This document shows positions 50,333 through 58,533 of a DNA stretch of 64,000 bases, in pieces. This DNA comes from Streptomyces sp. S.PNR 29. Lineage in GTDB: Bacteria > Actinomycetota > Actinomycetes > Streptomycetales > Streptomycetaceae. The DNA lies in contig NZ_JANUQM010000010.1 in NCBI RefSeq assembly GCF_030386795.1, positions 248,001 to 312,000 on the forward strand, in the 5' to 3' direction. Below the pieces are notes generated by a model. That model ran no database searches. It had not been told where the DNA came from and was given only the letters and a program-made list of their open reading frames with translations. Numbering within the stretch: the first letter of the stretch is position 1; every line of letters begins with the position of its first letter. Both the position numbers and the translations under genes were made by a program.

Positions 50333-52596
50333 CGCCCCTCGCCCCTCACCGTCCGCCGCAAGTGCTCTCCGGTGAACGTCCCGTCAGCCAGCGCGAGTTG
50401 ACGGGGCGTTCCCTCGAACACGACCCGTCCGCCGTCCCTCCCGCCGTCCGGGCCGAGGTCGATCACCCAGTCGGCCCGTGCGATCACGTCCAGGTTGTGC
50501 TCGACGACGATGACGGTGTTCCCCGCGTCCACCAGCCGGTCCAGCAGCGCGACGAGTCCTGCCACGTCGGCCATGTGCAGGCCGGTCGTCGGCTCGTCGA
50601 GGACGTACACCGCGCCGGTCCGGTGCAACCGGGTGGCGAGCTTGATGCGCTGCCGCTCACCACCGGAGAGCGTCGACAGGGGCTGCCCCAGCGTCAGATA
50701 CGTGAGGCCCACGTCCCGCAGCGCCCGCAACCGCCGCCGTACGCCTGCGTCGTCGAAGAAACCGAGTGCCTGGTCGGCCGTCAACTCCAGTACGTCCGCG
50801 ATGGAGCGGCCACCCACCGTCAGCCGCAGCACCTCCTCCTTGAAGCGCCGTCCCTCGCAGTCGTGGCAGGTCGTCGTCACCGGGTCCATGAAGGCGAGGT
50901 CGGTGTGGATGATCCCGCGGCCCTCGCACGTGCCGCACGCGCCGGCGGAGTTGAAGCTGAACAGTCCCGGATCCGTTCCCGTCTCGCGGGCGAAGATCCT
51001 CCGTACCGTGTCCATGATCCCCAGATACGTCGCCGGAGTCGACCGCGCCGAGATCCCGATCGACGACTGGTCGACGACCACGGCGTCCGGGTGGGCGTCG
51101 GTGAACTCCGCGACCAGCGTGCTCTTTCCCGACCCGGCGACACCGGTCACGGCGGTCAGCACACCGGTCGGGAACTCGACGGTCACGTCCCGCAGGTTGT
51201 GCCGGCCGGCCCCCTTCACCCACAGCCCACCGGTCGCCGGCCGCACCTCCTCCTTCACCGCCGTACGGCGACGCAGGCACCGCCCGGTCAGCGTGCCCGA
51301 CCCGGCCAGCTCGCCCGGCGTCCCCTCGAACACCACCCGTCCGCCGTCCACGCCCGCACCCGGACCCATGTCGACGACGTGGTCGGCCAGCGCGATGACA
51401 TCCGGGTCGTGCTCGACGACCAGCACCGTGTTGCCCTTGTCCCGCAGCCGCAGCAACAGGTCGCCGAGGCGGCCGACGTCGCGCGGATGCAGTCCGACGC
51501 TGGGCTCGTCGAAGATGTACGTCATCCCGGTCAGGCTGGAGCCGAGGTGCCGGACCGTCTTCAGACGCTGTCCCTCGCCACCCGACAGCGTGGCGGTCTC
51601 CCGGTCGAGGCTCAGGTAGCCGAGACCGATCGCCTCGATGCGTTCCAGCGCGGCGACGGCAGCCCGGGCGATGGGCAGGGCGACCGGGTCGTCGATCTCC
51701 TTCAGGACGGCGATGAGGTCGGTGACCTGCATACGGGTGCAGTCCGCGATGGTCCGCCCGTCGATCCGGGTCGCGAGCGCCGCCGCGTTCAGCCGCGCTC
51801 CCCGGCACTCCGGACAGGTGCCCTCCACCAGGAACTCGCGCACGAGGTCCCGGGTCTTCTGGCTCATGCCCGACAGGTCCCGTTTCAGGTACAGCCGTTC
51901 GAAACGGTCCGCCAGCCCTTCGTACTCCGTGGTCCAGGTGCCGCCCGAGCCGTTGACACTGACCTTGCTGCCGGGCCGCCCGCGCATCAGGAACTCCCGC
52001 TCGGCGGCGGTGAACTCGCCCACGGGCTTGTGCGGATCCAGGTCGGCCGTGTTCGTGTACGCCTGTCCCTGCCAGGTTCCCGCAGCGAACGGCGGGAAGC
52101 GGACCGCCCCGTCCGCCAGCGACCGCCGGGGATCCAGAATCCTGTCCCAGTCGGGCCGTACCGTCCGGCCCAGGCCGTCACAGCCGGGGCACATGCCCGA
52201 CGGGTCGTTGAACGAGTACGCCGTCGCCGCCCCGGCACTCGGGCTGCCGTGCCGGGAGAACAGCACCCGCAGCACCGAGTAGACATCCGTCATCGTGCCG
52301 ACCGTGGAGCGCGAGTGGCCCCCGATCGGCCGCTGGTCGACGACGATGGCGGGCGTCAGGTCCTCCAGGGCGTCCGCGTGCGGCCGCTCGTACTTGGGCA
52401 GCCGGTTGCGCACGAACCACGTATACGTCTCGTTCAGCTGGCGCTGCGACTCGACCGCGATCGTGTCGAAGACGACCGACGACTTCCCCGATCCCGAAAC
52501 GCCGGTGAACACGGTCAGCCGGCCTTTCGGGATGCGGAGGGTGACGTCCCTGAGGTTGTTCTCCCTGGCTCCGGTGATGGTGATGAACTCGGTCAT
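50329..52596 (-). CDS. UvrA2/DrrC-like ABC ATPase
   Basis: 755 residues, about 200 shorter than UvrA because the damage-binding inserts are reduced, as in UvrA2/DrrC-type drug-resistance proteins. Two ATPase halves: Walker A FTGVSGSGKSSVVFDT and VTGVAGSGKSTLVAEF; signatures LSGGEGQRLKTVRHLG and LSGGERQRIKLATRLH; Walker B YIFDEPSVGLH and YVLDEPTTGLH. Zinc-finger CxxC pairs remain (CPGCDG, CPECRG, CGTCEG, CHDCEG). 10 bp after the ABC-F gene on the same strand, so probably a two-gene resistance operon. Likely removes a DNA-binding drug or acts in nucleotide excision repair. Confidence 0.92.
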   Translation of the reverse strand: MTEFITITGARENNLRDVTLRIPKGRLTVFTGVSGSGKSSVVFDTIAVESQRQLNETYTWFVRNRLPKYERPHADALEDLTPAIVVDQRPIGGHSRSTVGTMTDVYSVLRVLFSRHGSPSAGAATAYSFNDPSGMCPGCDGLGRTVRPDWDRILDPRRSLADGAVRFPPFAAGTWQGQAYTNTADLDPHKPVGEFTAAEREFLMRGRPGSKVSVNGSGGTWTTEYEGLADRFERLYLKRDLSGMSQKTRDLVREFLVEGTCPECRGARLNAAALATRIDGRTIADCTRMQVTDLIAVLKEIDDPVALPIARAAVAALERIEAIGLGYLSLDRETATLSGGEGQRLKTVRHLGSSLTGMTYIFDEPSVGLHPRDVGRLGDLLLRLRDKGNTVLVVEHDPDVIALADHVVDMGPGAGVDGGRVVFEGTPGELAGSGTLTGRCLRRRTAVKEEVRPATGGLWVKGAGRHNLRDVTVEFPTGVLTAVTGVAGSGKSTLVAEFTDAHPDAVVVDQSSIGISARSTPATYLGIMDTVRRIFARETGTDPGLFSFNSAGACGTCEGRGIIHTDLAFMDPVTTTCHDCEGRRFKEEVLRLTVGGRSIADVLELTADQALGFFDDAGVRRRLRALRDVGLTYLTLGQPLSTLSGGERQRIKLATRLHRTGAVYVLDEPTTGLHMADVAGLVALLDRLVDAGNTVIVVEHNLDVIARADWVIDLGPDGGRDGGRVVFEGTPRQLALADGTFTGEHLRRTVRGEGR

Positions 52597-52606
52597 GCGG
52601 TCGAAG

Positions 52607-54229
52607 CTAGGCGGGATACCCGACAGCTTCTGGCGTGATTTCCTTGAGTTCCCCGTCCAGCATCAGCCAGCGCGTGATGCCGATCGACTCCAGGAACGGC
52701 AGGTCGTGGCTGGCCACGATCAGTGCCCCCTCGTACGACTCCAGGGCCGTGGTGAGCTGCCGTACGCTCGCGATGTCCAGGTTGTTCGTCGGCTCGTCCA
52801 GCATCAGTAACTGGGGTGCCGGCTCTGCCAGCATCAGCGCGGCCAGCGCCGCCCGGAAGCGTTCGCCGCCGGACAACGTCGCCGCCTTCTGGTCGGCCCG
52901 GGCGCCCCGGAACAGGAAGCGTGCCAGCCGCGCCCGGACCCGGTTGTTGGTGGCGTCCGGCGCGAACCGGGCCACGTTCTCGGCGACGCTCAGCTCATCG
53001 TCGAGGACATCGAGGCGCTGCGGCAGGAACCGCAGCGGCACGTGCGCCTTCGCCTCGCCCGACACCGGCTGGAGCTCCCCGGCGATCGTGCGCAGCAGCG
53101 TCGTCTTGCCCGCGCCGTTGCGCCCGATCAGCGCGACCCGCTCGGGGCCGCGCAGGTCGAACCCGCCCGCCACGCGTGCTCCGTACACCGGCTCCAGGTC
53201 CAGGAGCGTGAGGACGGCACGGCCCGGTGGTACGGCGGTGGAGGGCAGGTCGACACGGATCTCGTCGTCGTCCCGTACGGCCTCCACCGCCTCGTCCAGC
53301 CGCTCCTTGGCCTCGGCGAGCTTCTCCTCGTGCATGATCCGGTGCTTGCCCGCGGACTCCTGCGCCGCGCGCTTGCGCGCTCCCATGACGATCTTCGGCT
53401 CACGTTTCTGGTCCCACATCTTCTGCCCGTACCGCTTGCGGCGGGCCAGCTTGACCTGGGCGTCGGCCAGTTCGCGCTTCTGTTTCTTCAGATCGGCCTC
53501 GGCGACCCGCACCATGCGCTCGGCCGCCTCCTGCTCGACGGCGAGGGCCTCCTCGTACGCCGAGAAGTTGCCGCCGTACCAGGTGATCTCTCCGGAGCGC
53601 AGGTCCGCGATCTGGTCGACGAGGTCCAGCAGCTCCCGGTCGTGGCTGACCACCACCATCACGCCCGGCCAGGAGGCGACGGCCGCGTACAGCCGCCGGC
53701 GTGCGTACAGGTCGAGGTTGTTGGTGGGCTCGTCCAGCAGCAGCACGTCCGGCCGGCGCAGCAGCAGCGCGGCCAGTCGCAGCAGCACCGACTCGCCGCC
53801 CGACACCTCGCCGATGGTGCGGTCCAACTCGACGTGGCCGAGGCCGAGTTCGCCGAGCGTGGCGAGTGCGCGCTCCTCGACGTCCCAGTCGTCGCCGAGG
53901 GTCTCGAAGTGCTCCTCGGCCACGTCACCCGACTCGATGGCGTGCAGTGCGGCGCGCTGCGCCGCGATACCGAGCGCCTCGTCGACCCGGAGAGCGGTGT
54001 CGAGCGTGACGTTCTGCGGGAGGTAGCCGACCTCGCCCGCGACGCGGACGACGCCGTCGGACGGGGTGAGCTCCCCGGCGACGAGTTTCAACAAAGTTGA
54101 CTTTCCCGATCCGTTGACGCCGACGAGGCCGGTCCTGCCGGGGCCGAAGGCGACGTCGAGTCCCTCGAAGACGGGGGTGCCGTCCGGCCAGGCGTAGGAG
54201 AGGGACGTACAGGTGAGGGAAGTAGACAT
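52607..54229 (-). CDS. ABC-F family ATPase (ribosome protection/antibiotic resistance type)
   Basis: 540 residues, two fused ABC domains without membrane part. Walker A LVGVNGSGKSTLLKLVAGEL and LIGRNGAGKTTLLRTIAGEL; signatures GEVSGGESVLLRLAALLL and ATLSGGERFRAALAALML; Walker B LLLDEPTNNLDLY and LMLDEPTNNLDIA. The charged linker between the domains (LKKQKRELADAQVKLARRKR) is the part that reaches into the ribosome in such proteins. Codon 474 is TTA (52808-52810). ATG at 54229, GC-rich leader of about 240 nt with promoter and possible leader peptide (separate entries). Confidence 0.93.
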   Translation of the reverse strand: MSTSLTCTSLSYAWPDGTPVFEGLDVAFGPGRTGLVGVNGSGKSTLLKLVAGELTPSDGVVRVAGEVGYLPQNVTLDTALRVDEALGIAAQRAALHAIESGDVAEEHFETLGDDWDVEERALATLGELGLGHVELDRTIGEVSGGESVLLRLAALLLRRPDVLLLDEPTNNLDLYARRRLYAAVASWPGVMVVVSHDRELLDLVDQIADLRSGEITWYGGNFSAYEEALAVEQEAAERMVRVAEADLKKQKRELADAQVKLARRKRYGQKMWDQKREPKIVMGARKRAAQESAGKHRIMHEEKLAEAKERLDEAVEAVRDDDEIRVDLPSTAVPPGRAVLTLLDLEPVYGARVAGGFDLRGPERVALIGRNGAGKTTLLRTIAGELQPVSGEAKAHVPLRFLPQRLDVLDDELSVAENVARFAPDATNNRVRARLARFLFRGARADQKAATLSGGERFRAALAALMLAEPAPQLLMLDEPTNNLDIASVRQLTTALESYEGALIVASHDLPFLESIGITRWLMLDGELKEITPEAVGYPA

Positions 54230-54256
54230 GCGGGCCTCCGCGGTTGCGTGATGCGG

Positions 54257-54385
54257 TCAGGGGCAAACGCGTATGGAGACACCGGGAGGCGGCGACCAGC
54301 CACGGAACGAGAGGGAGGAGCCCTTGGGCATGAGAAAAGCCCTGCTCGTCGGGGACGGCTCGAATGCCGAGGTCGCACGCGGCAT
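54257..54385 (-). CDS. Candidate leader peptide upstream of the ABC-F gene
   Basis: A 42-codon open frame in the 5' leader, ATG at 54385 and TGA ending 27 bp before the ABC-F start; it ends GVSIRVCP. A second in-frame ATG is at 54331. The leader contains complementary stretches (GAGACACC near its start and GGTGTCTC inside the frame, and a CACACC/GGTGTG hairpin) that could switch pairing. ABC-F resistance genes are often controlled by ribosome stalling in such leaders. There is no proof that this frame is translated. Confidence 0.35.
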   Translation of the reverse strand: MPRATSAFEPSPTSRAFLMPKGSSLSFRGWSPPPGVSIRVCP

Positions 54386-54470
54386 CCACACCTCACGGGT
54401 GTGACGCGGTGTCTCAGGACCTCAGACGAGCAACGTCCTTCTCCAATCGACGGCAACAGGACCGCTGTAC

Positions 54471-54499
54471 ACCGTATGAGCGGGCCGGGTGGCTGTCAA
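54471..54499 (-). promoter_or_regulatory. Sigma-70-type promoter for the ABC-F/UvrA2-like operon
   Basis: On the minus strand: -35 TTGACA (54499-54494), 17-bp spacer, -10 TACGGT (54476-54471). The -35 is the perfect consensus and the spacing ideal, unusual for streptomycetes; it predicts a leader of about 235 nt before the ABC-F ATG. Confidence 0.75.
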
Positions 54500-54541
54500 C
54501 GCATTAACGTGATCGGCCCTCGACCCCGCGAAGGAGACCCC

Positions 54542-55168
54542 GTGCCCAACGGCTCGCTCTCGCTGCCGGCCCGGCTCCACCTGCTGGCCTGGGACGCCGC
54601 GCGGCCCGAGGGCGCCGGCCCCCTGGTCCGGTCCGGCGCCCTCACCGAGCTGGCGCAACGTGGCCTGCTCGTCGACGAGGACGGCATCGCCACCCCGGTC
54701 GACCTGGACTCCCGCACCGGGGACCCCGTGCTCGACGGGCTTTTGGAACTCGTCCGTGAATCCCTGCCGCACCGGTGGCGGACGTGGGTGACGCTGCGGG
54801 CGCGGACCACCCTCGCCGCCGTCCGGGAGCAGCTGGTCGCCGAGGGATACCTGGGCGCCGAGAGGAAGCGGGTGCTCGGGGTGTTCCCGTCCGTGGAGTA
54901 CGTCCTGGAACGGGGCGCCGCCGTGGACGCGCTGCGGAAGGAGGCACGGAGCCTTCTCGACGGGGCGGTGCCCGTCGGGGAGGTCGCCGAGCGGGACGCG
55001 GCCCTCGCGGCCCTCGCGGTCGCCGGCGGGCTGCTGGAGCCCGCCGGCGACCGCGAGCGTGTCGCGCGGTTGACCGAGCGCAGCGGGCCCGGGCTGCACA
55101 ACGTCGTGCGCGAGGTGTGTGCGGCCGTGACCGCGGCCACGGCGGTCACGGCCTCGACGGGCGGCTGA
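54542..55168 (+). CDS. GPP34 (Golgi phosphoprotein 3-like) family protein
   Basis: 208 residues, GPP34 fold: SLSLPARLHLLAWDAARPEG, LTELAQRGLLVDEDG, LRKEARSLLDGAVPVGEVAE, AALAALAVAGGLL. Actinobacterial GPP34 proteins probably bind phosphoinositide-like lipids at the membrane; several copies per genome are usual. GTG at 54542 with AAGGAG upstream. Divergent from the ABC-F operon. Confidence 0.9.
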   Translation: MPNGSLSLPARLHLLAWDAARPEGAGPLVRSGALTELAQRGLLVDEDGIATPVDLDSRTGDPVLDGLLELVRESLPHRWRTWVTLRARTTLAAVREQLVAEGYLGAERKRVLGVFPSVEYVLERGAAVDALRKEARSLLDGAVPVGEVAERDAALAALAVAGGLLEPAGDRERVARLTERSGPGLHNVVREVCAAVTAATAVTASTGG

Positions 55169-55194
55169 AACCCTACGTCCCTGTCGGATTCCTG

Positions 55195-55219
55195 CCAGCC
55201 CCGGCCCGCCCCGGGCTGG
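55195..55219 (+). terminator. Possible stem-loop after the GPP34 gene
   Basis: CCAGCCCCGG (55195-55204) pairs with CCGGGCTGG (55211-55219) with one bulged base; loop CCCGCC. Lies 26 bp after the GPP34 stop and just before the next gene's start, so it may end or weaken read-through. Short and without U-tract. Confidence 0.4.
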
Positions 55220-55232
55220 TTGAGTGATCCGC

Positions 55233-56057
55233 ATGACGAACCGGACCGACCACGCCCTGGCCTTCCGCTCCCTGCACGTCCCGGGGAGACCGCTGCTACT
55301 GCCCAACGCCTGGGACACCACGAGCGCCCGCATCATCGAGGACGCGGGCGCCGCCGCCGTGGCGACCACCAGCGCCGGGCTGGCCTGGACCCTGGGCGCG
55401 GCGGACGGCGACCGGCTGGACCGGGACCGGGCGCTGGCCGCGGTCGCGGACATCACCGCCGCGGTCGGGGTGCCCGTCACCGCGGACATCGAGAGCGGCT
55501 ACGGGCGTGATGCGGCGGGCGTCGCCGACACCGTCCGCGCGGTGCTCGCCGCGGGCGCGGTCGGCGTGAACATCGAGGACGCCCGGTACGACGGCGGGGA
55601 CCCGCTGCGACCCGTCGCGGAGCAGGCGGAACGGATCGCCGCCGCGCGTGAGGCCGCCGACGCGGCAGGAGTGCCGTTGTTCGTCAACGCCCGCATCGAC
55701 ACCTTCCTGCGGGGTGCCGGGGGAGTGGACCTCACCCTGGAGCGGGCCGCCGCCTTCCTCGCCGCGGGCGCCGACGGGGTCTTCGTCCCCGGGGCCGTCG
55801 ACCCGGGGATCGTCAAGGAGCTCGCCGACGGCATCGACGCGCCGCTGAACGTGATGGCCGGCCCGGGTGCGCCGCCGGTCGCCGAACTGGCGGCGCTGGG
55901 TGTCGCCCGCGTGAGCGTGGGGTCGGGCATCGCCCAGGCCGCGCACGCCCTGGTCCGCCGTGCCGCGCGGGAGCTGCTGGATGCGGGGACGTACGAGTCC
56001 CTGGCGGGCGGGCTCGGCTACGGGGAGCTCAACGCCCTGCTGGGCACCAGGCCCTAG
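55233..56057 (+). CDS. Isocitrate lyase/PEP mutase-family enzyme
   Basis: 274 residues, TIM-barrel carbon-carbon or phosphorus-carbon lyase. Motifs: LLLPNAWDTTSARIIEDAG, TSAGLAWTLGAADGDRL, VPVTADIESGYGRD (metal aspartate), VGVNIEDARYDGG (metal glutamate-aspartate), FVNARIDTFLRG. The usual K-K-C-G-H catalytic loop of true isocitrate lyases is absent (the loop reads DIESGYGR), as in 2-methylisocitrate-lyase-like and oxaloacetate-decarboxylase-like members. ATG at 55233 preferred; GTG at 55224 possible. The last 4 bp overlap the convergent SsgA-like gene. Confidence 0.88.
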   Translation: MTNRTDHALAFRSLHVPGRPLLLPNAWDTTSARIIEDAGAAAVATTSAGLAWTLGAADGDRLDRDRALAAVADITAAVGVPVTADIESGYGRDAAGVADTVRAVLAAGAVGVNIEDARYDGGDPLRPVAEQAERIAAAREAADAAGVPLFVNARIDTFLRGAGGVDLTLERAAAFLAAGADGVFVPGAVDPGIVKELADGIDAPLNVMAGPGAPPVAELAALGVARVSVGSGIAQAAHALVRRAARELLDAGTYESLAGGLGYGELNALLGTRP

Positions 56058-56470
56058 CAGGCGTCCCGCATCAGCTCCGCCAGGTCGTGGTCCAGGTCGA
56101 GCTGCAGATGCTCCAGACCGACCGGCACCAGCTCGCTCGTGGCCTCCAGGAAGCGGCGCACGTCACCCGAGAGGATGTGCACCACGGCGGTGCCCTCGGG
56201 GGCGTGGAACTCCAGGACGGTGCGGTCGTACCCGTACGGCCGCACCCGCACGTCGCCGTGGCCCTCGGGACCCTTCAGACCCGCGGCGAGCAACTCGCGG
56301 GCGAAGGTCCAGCAGACCTCCACGCCCTCCAGCGTGGCCGGCGCCGGGAAGGTCATGCGGACGGCGAACGGGTCGCGCCGGTCGTAATGCAGCGTGGCGG
56401 GAATGCTCGGCATACGCGGCGCGGCGGCGACGAGGCGGGCCTCAACGGGCTGCTCGATGACGGTGGACAA
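56054..56470 (-). CDS. SsgA-like protein (SALP), sporulation/cell-division family
   Basis: 138 residues: RMPSIPATLHYDRRDPFAVR, VCWTFARELLAAGLKGPEGH, GDVRVRPYGYDRTVLEFHAP, FLEATSELVPVGLEHLQLDL, all positions typical of SsgA-like proteins, which are unique to sporulating actinomycetes and guide septum and wall enzymes. The start is a TTG at 56470 with AAGGGAG upstream; the open frame continues upstream without conserved sequence. By neighbourhood (I recall ssgD lying in the pca/right-core region of S. coelicolor) this may be ssgD, but I cannot confirm that. Confidence 0.92.
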   Translation of the reverse strand: MSTVIEQPVEARLVAAAPRMPSIPATLHYDRRDPFAVRMTFPAPATLEGVEVCWTFARELLAAGLKGPEGHGDVRVRPYGYDRTVLEFHAPEGTAVVHILSGDVRRFLEATSELVPVGLEHLQLDLDHDLAELMRDAC

Positions 56471-56717
56471 CGCCTTGCTCCCTTGGTGACGGCTGGACGG
56501 GCTTCCGGGCGGACGAGGCCATGCACTGGAAGAGACGACGGAATCAGCCAATCCGTGCACACGAAATGCGAGTGACCTCTGTCACCGCGTTCATTCACAG
56601 AAGTGATGCGGTTCTCCCCACGTGCCCCGAAGGGCAGTTGTGACACCCGGCGGTACCTCCGCGGGGTTGTCCGGGCCCTCTGGACGGCACTCGGGCGGTG
56701 GGCTAGCTTCGCCCGCC

Positions 56718-57830
56718 ATGAGGCGCTTGGGGATCACGCGACCGACGACACCACCGAGGCGTACGGGCCCGGCGGTGACCGCGGGGGTGGTGTGCGCGGC
56801 GGCACTGGCCGCCCTGACGGCCGTACCGGCCGAGGCGCGTCAGCCGGAACACCGGGCGCCGCACTGGGAGCTCACGGACACCTCCGCGCCCGCCGTGCGC
56901 TTCCGGGGCCTGTCCGCCGTCAGCCGGAACACCGCCTGGCTGGCCGGAACCCAGGGCACCGTCCTGCGGACCACGGACGGGGGAGCGAACTGGCGTGACG
57001 TCTCGCCGCCGGGCGCGGGCGAGCTGCAGTTCCGGGACATCGAGGCGTTCGACGCGCGCCGGGCCGTGGTCCTCGCCATCGGGGAGGGCGAGGCGTCACG
57101 CGTCTACCGCACCGACGACGGCGGAGCCACCTGGACGGAGTCGTTCCGCAACACCGACGAGCGTGCCTTCTACGACTGCCTCACCTTCTTCGACCGCCGC
57201 CACGGCCTTGCGATGAGCGACCCGGTGGACGGGAAGTTCCGCATCCTGTCGACCGGCGACGGCGGCCGTTCCTGGAAGGTGCTGCCGAACGAGGGCATGC
57301 CGGCGGCTCTCCCGGGCGAGGCCGGGTTCGCGGCGAGCGGGCAGTGCCTCGTCGCGTCCGGACGGAAGGACGTGTGGCTCGCCACCGGCGGGGGCGCACG
57401 CGCGCGCGTGCTGCACTCCGCCGACCGTGGACTCACCTGGACGGCCACCGACAGTCCGATCCCGGCGGGGGACCCGGCCCGGGGCGTCTTCGCCCTCGCC
57501 TTCCGCGACCGCGCCCACGGTCTCGCGGTCGGCGGCGACTACCGTCCGGACCAGGCCTCACCGCAGGCGGCGGCGCGCACCGCCGACGCCGGCCGCACCT
57601 GGCGGCCCGCTGACCGGCCCCCGCCCTCCTACCGCTCCGGCGTCGCCTGGCTCCCGCACAGCCGCACCGTAGCCCTGGCGGTCGGCCCCACCGGCACGGA
57701 CCTCACCACGGACGGCGGCCTCACCTGGCGGACGGTCGACACCGGGTCGTACGACACCGTGGACTGCACTCCGGACCTGGCGTGTTGGGCCGCCGGCGAG
57801 CGGGGAAGGGCCGCCCGCCTGGAAGGATGA
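56718..57830 (+). CDS. Exported beta-propeller protein, YCF48/BNR-like
   Basis: 370 residues. N-terminal signal peptide (AVTAGVVCAAALAALTAVPA, cleavage near AEA). Repeated YCF48/BNR blades: TDGGANWRDVSPPG, TDDGGATWTESFRN, TGDGGRSWKVLPNEG, SADRGLTWTATDSP, TADAGRTWRPADRP, TTDGGLTWRTVDTG, each with the D-x-G-x-x-W aspartate-box. Often annotated as oxidoreductase or photosystem assembly-like; the true role outside the membrane is unknown. ATG at 56718, weak Shine-Dalgarno site; a TAGCTT element 13 bp upstream could be a -10 of a short-leader message. Confidence 0.87.
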   Translation: MRRLGITRPTTPPRRTGPAVTAGVVCAAALAALTAVPAEARQPEHRAPHWELTDTSAPAVRFRGLSAVSRNTAWLAGTQGTVLRTTDGGANWRDVSPPGAGELQFRDIEAFDARRAVVLAIGEGEASRVYRTDDGGATWTESFRNTDERAFYDCLTFFDRRHGLAMSDPVDGKFRILSTGDGGRSWKVLPNEGMPAALPGEAGFAASGQCLVASGRKDVWLATGGGARARVLHSADRGLTWTATDSPIPAGDPARGVFALAFRDRAHGLAVGGDYRPDQASPQAAARTADAGRTWRPADRPPPSYRSGVAWLPHSRTVALAVGPTGTDLTTDGGLTWRTVDTGSYDTVDCTPDLACWAAGERGRAARLEG

Positions 57831-57902
57831 CGCCGCGCGGTGTGCGGTGTTTGTCCGTAACGTGGGTATCCGTTCGCTGAACGTGAAAGGAAGTGAGCGG
57901 AC

Positions 57903-58226
57903 ATGCCACGCGGTTCGAGCTCCAAGCGGGAGCGGCAGTACGAGCACATCAAGAAGAGCGCGGAGGACCGGGGCGCGAGCACCGGGCGTGCCAAGGAGAT
58001 GGCGGCCCGGACGGTGAACAAGGAGCGCGCCCGGTCCGGCGAGTCGAAGAGCGCCGGCCGCACCTCGACCCAGGACATGTCGTCCGGCAAGCGGGGCGGC
58101 CAGCGGTCCGGCCGCGGGTCCCAGGGGCCCACCTACGACCAGCTGTACCAGGAGGCCAAGCGCCGTGACATCCAGGGTCGTTCGGGCATGAACAAGAGCG
58201 AGTTGCAGCGTGCGCTCGGCAAGTGA
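57903..58226 (+). CDS. Small basic protein with Rho N-terminal-like (SAP) end
   Basis: 107 residues, very basic and rich in Arg, Lys, Ser, Gly. N-terminal half RGSSSKRERQYEHIKKSAED, middle low complexity, and C-terminal YDQLYQEAKRRDIQGRSGMN followed by KSELQRALGK, which is a Rho_N/SAP-like nucleic-acid-binding helix pair. Homologues are annotated as plasmid stabilisation proteins in streptomycetes without proven function. ATG at 57903 with AAAGGAAG upstream; 72 bp after the propeller gene. Confidence 0.85.
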   Translation: MPRGSSSKRERQYEHIKKSAEDRGASTGRAKEMAARTVNKERARSGESKSAGRTSTQDMSSGKRGGQRSGRGSQGPTYDQLYQEAKRRDIQGRSGMNKSELQRALGK

Positions 58227-58236
58227 GCCGGACGAC

Positions 58237-58533
58237 TCAGCCGAGCGTCTCCCGGTACCGCTCCAGGTCCGGTGCCGTCTTCGTGGCGGTGAACTCGGTG
58301 ATGCGGTACGCGCACACGCCGGCGGTGACGAACGGGTCCCCCGCGGCGATCTCCTCGATCCGCGCGCGGTCCTCCGCGACGGCGATGATCACCCCGCCGT
58401 CGCGGGGGTTCTTCCGCCCGGACGCCAGGAAGACCCCCTTCTCGTACTGCTCGTCGAGCCACACCACATGCCGCTCCAGCACGGCGTCGACGGCGTCGAG
58501 CGGGGCGGTGTAGGTCAGCTCCATCACGAACAT
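58237..58533 (-). CDS. YciI-family protein
   Basis: 98 residues, YciI/YCII ferredoxin-like fold: AVLERHVVWLDEQYEKGVFL (with the conserved His), ASGRKNPRDGGVIIAVAEDR, AAGDPFVTAGVCAYRITEF (GDPF). Members are small dimeric enzymes or binding proteins, some acting as dehydrochlorinases or peroxidases; role here unknown. Convergent with the preceding small gene, 10 bp gap. Confidence 0.92.
   Translation of the reverse strand: MFVMELTYTAPLDAVDAVLERHVVWLDEQYEKGVFLASGRKNPRDGGVIIAVAEDRARIEEIAAGDPFVTAGVCAYRITEFTATKTAPDLERYRETLG

Noticed and set aside
49243..52638. 1131-codon plus-strand open frame over the beta-lactamase and UvrA2-like genes
   Set aside because: High-GC frame artefact; low-complexity Arg-rich translation, and both real genes have full motif sets in other frames.
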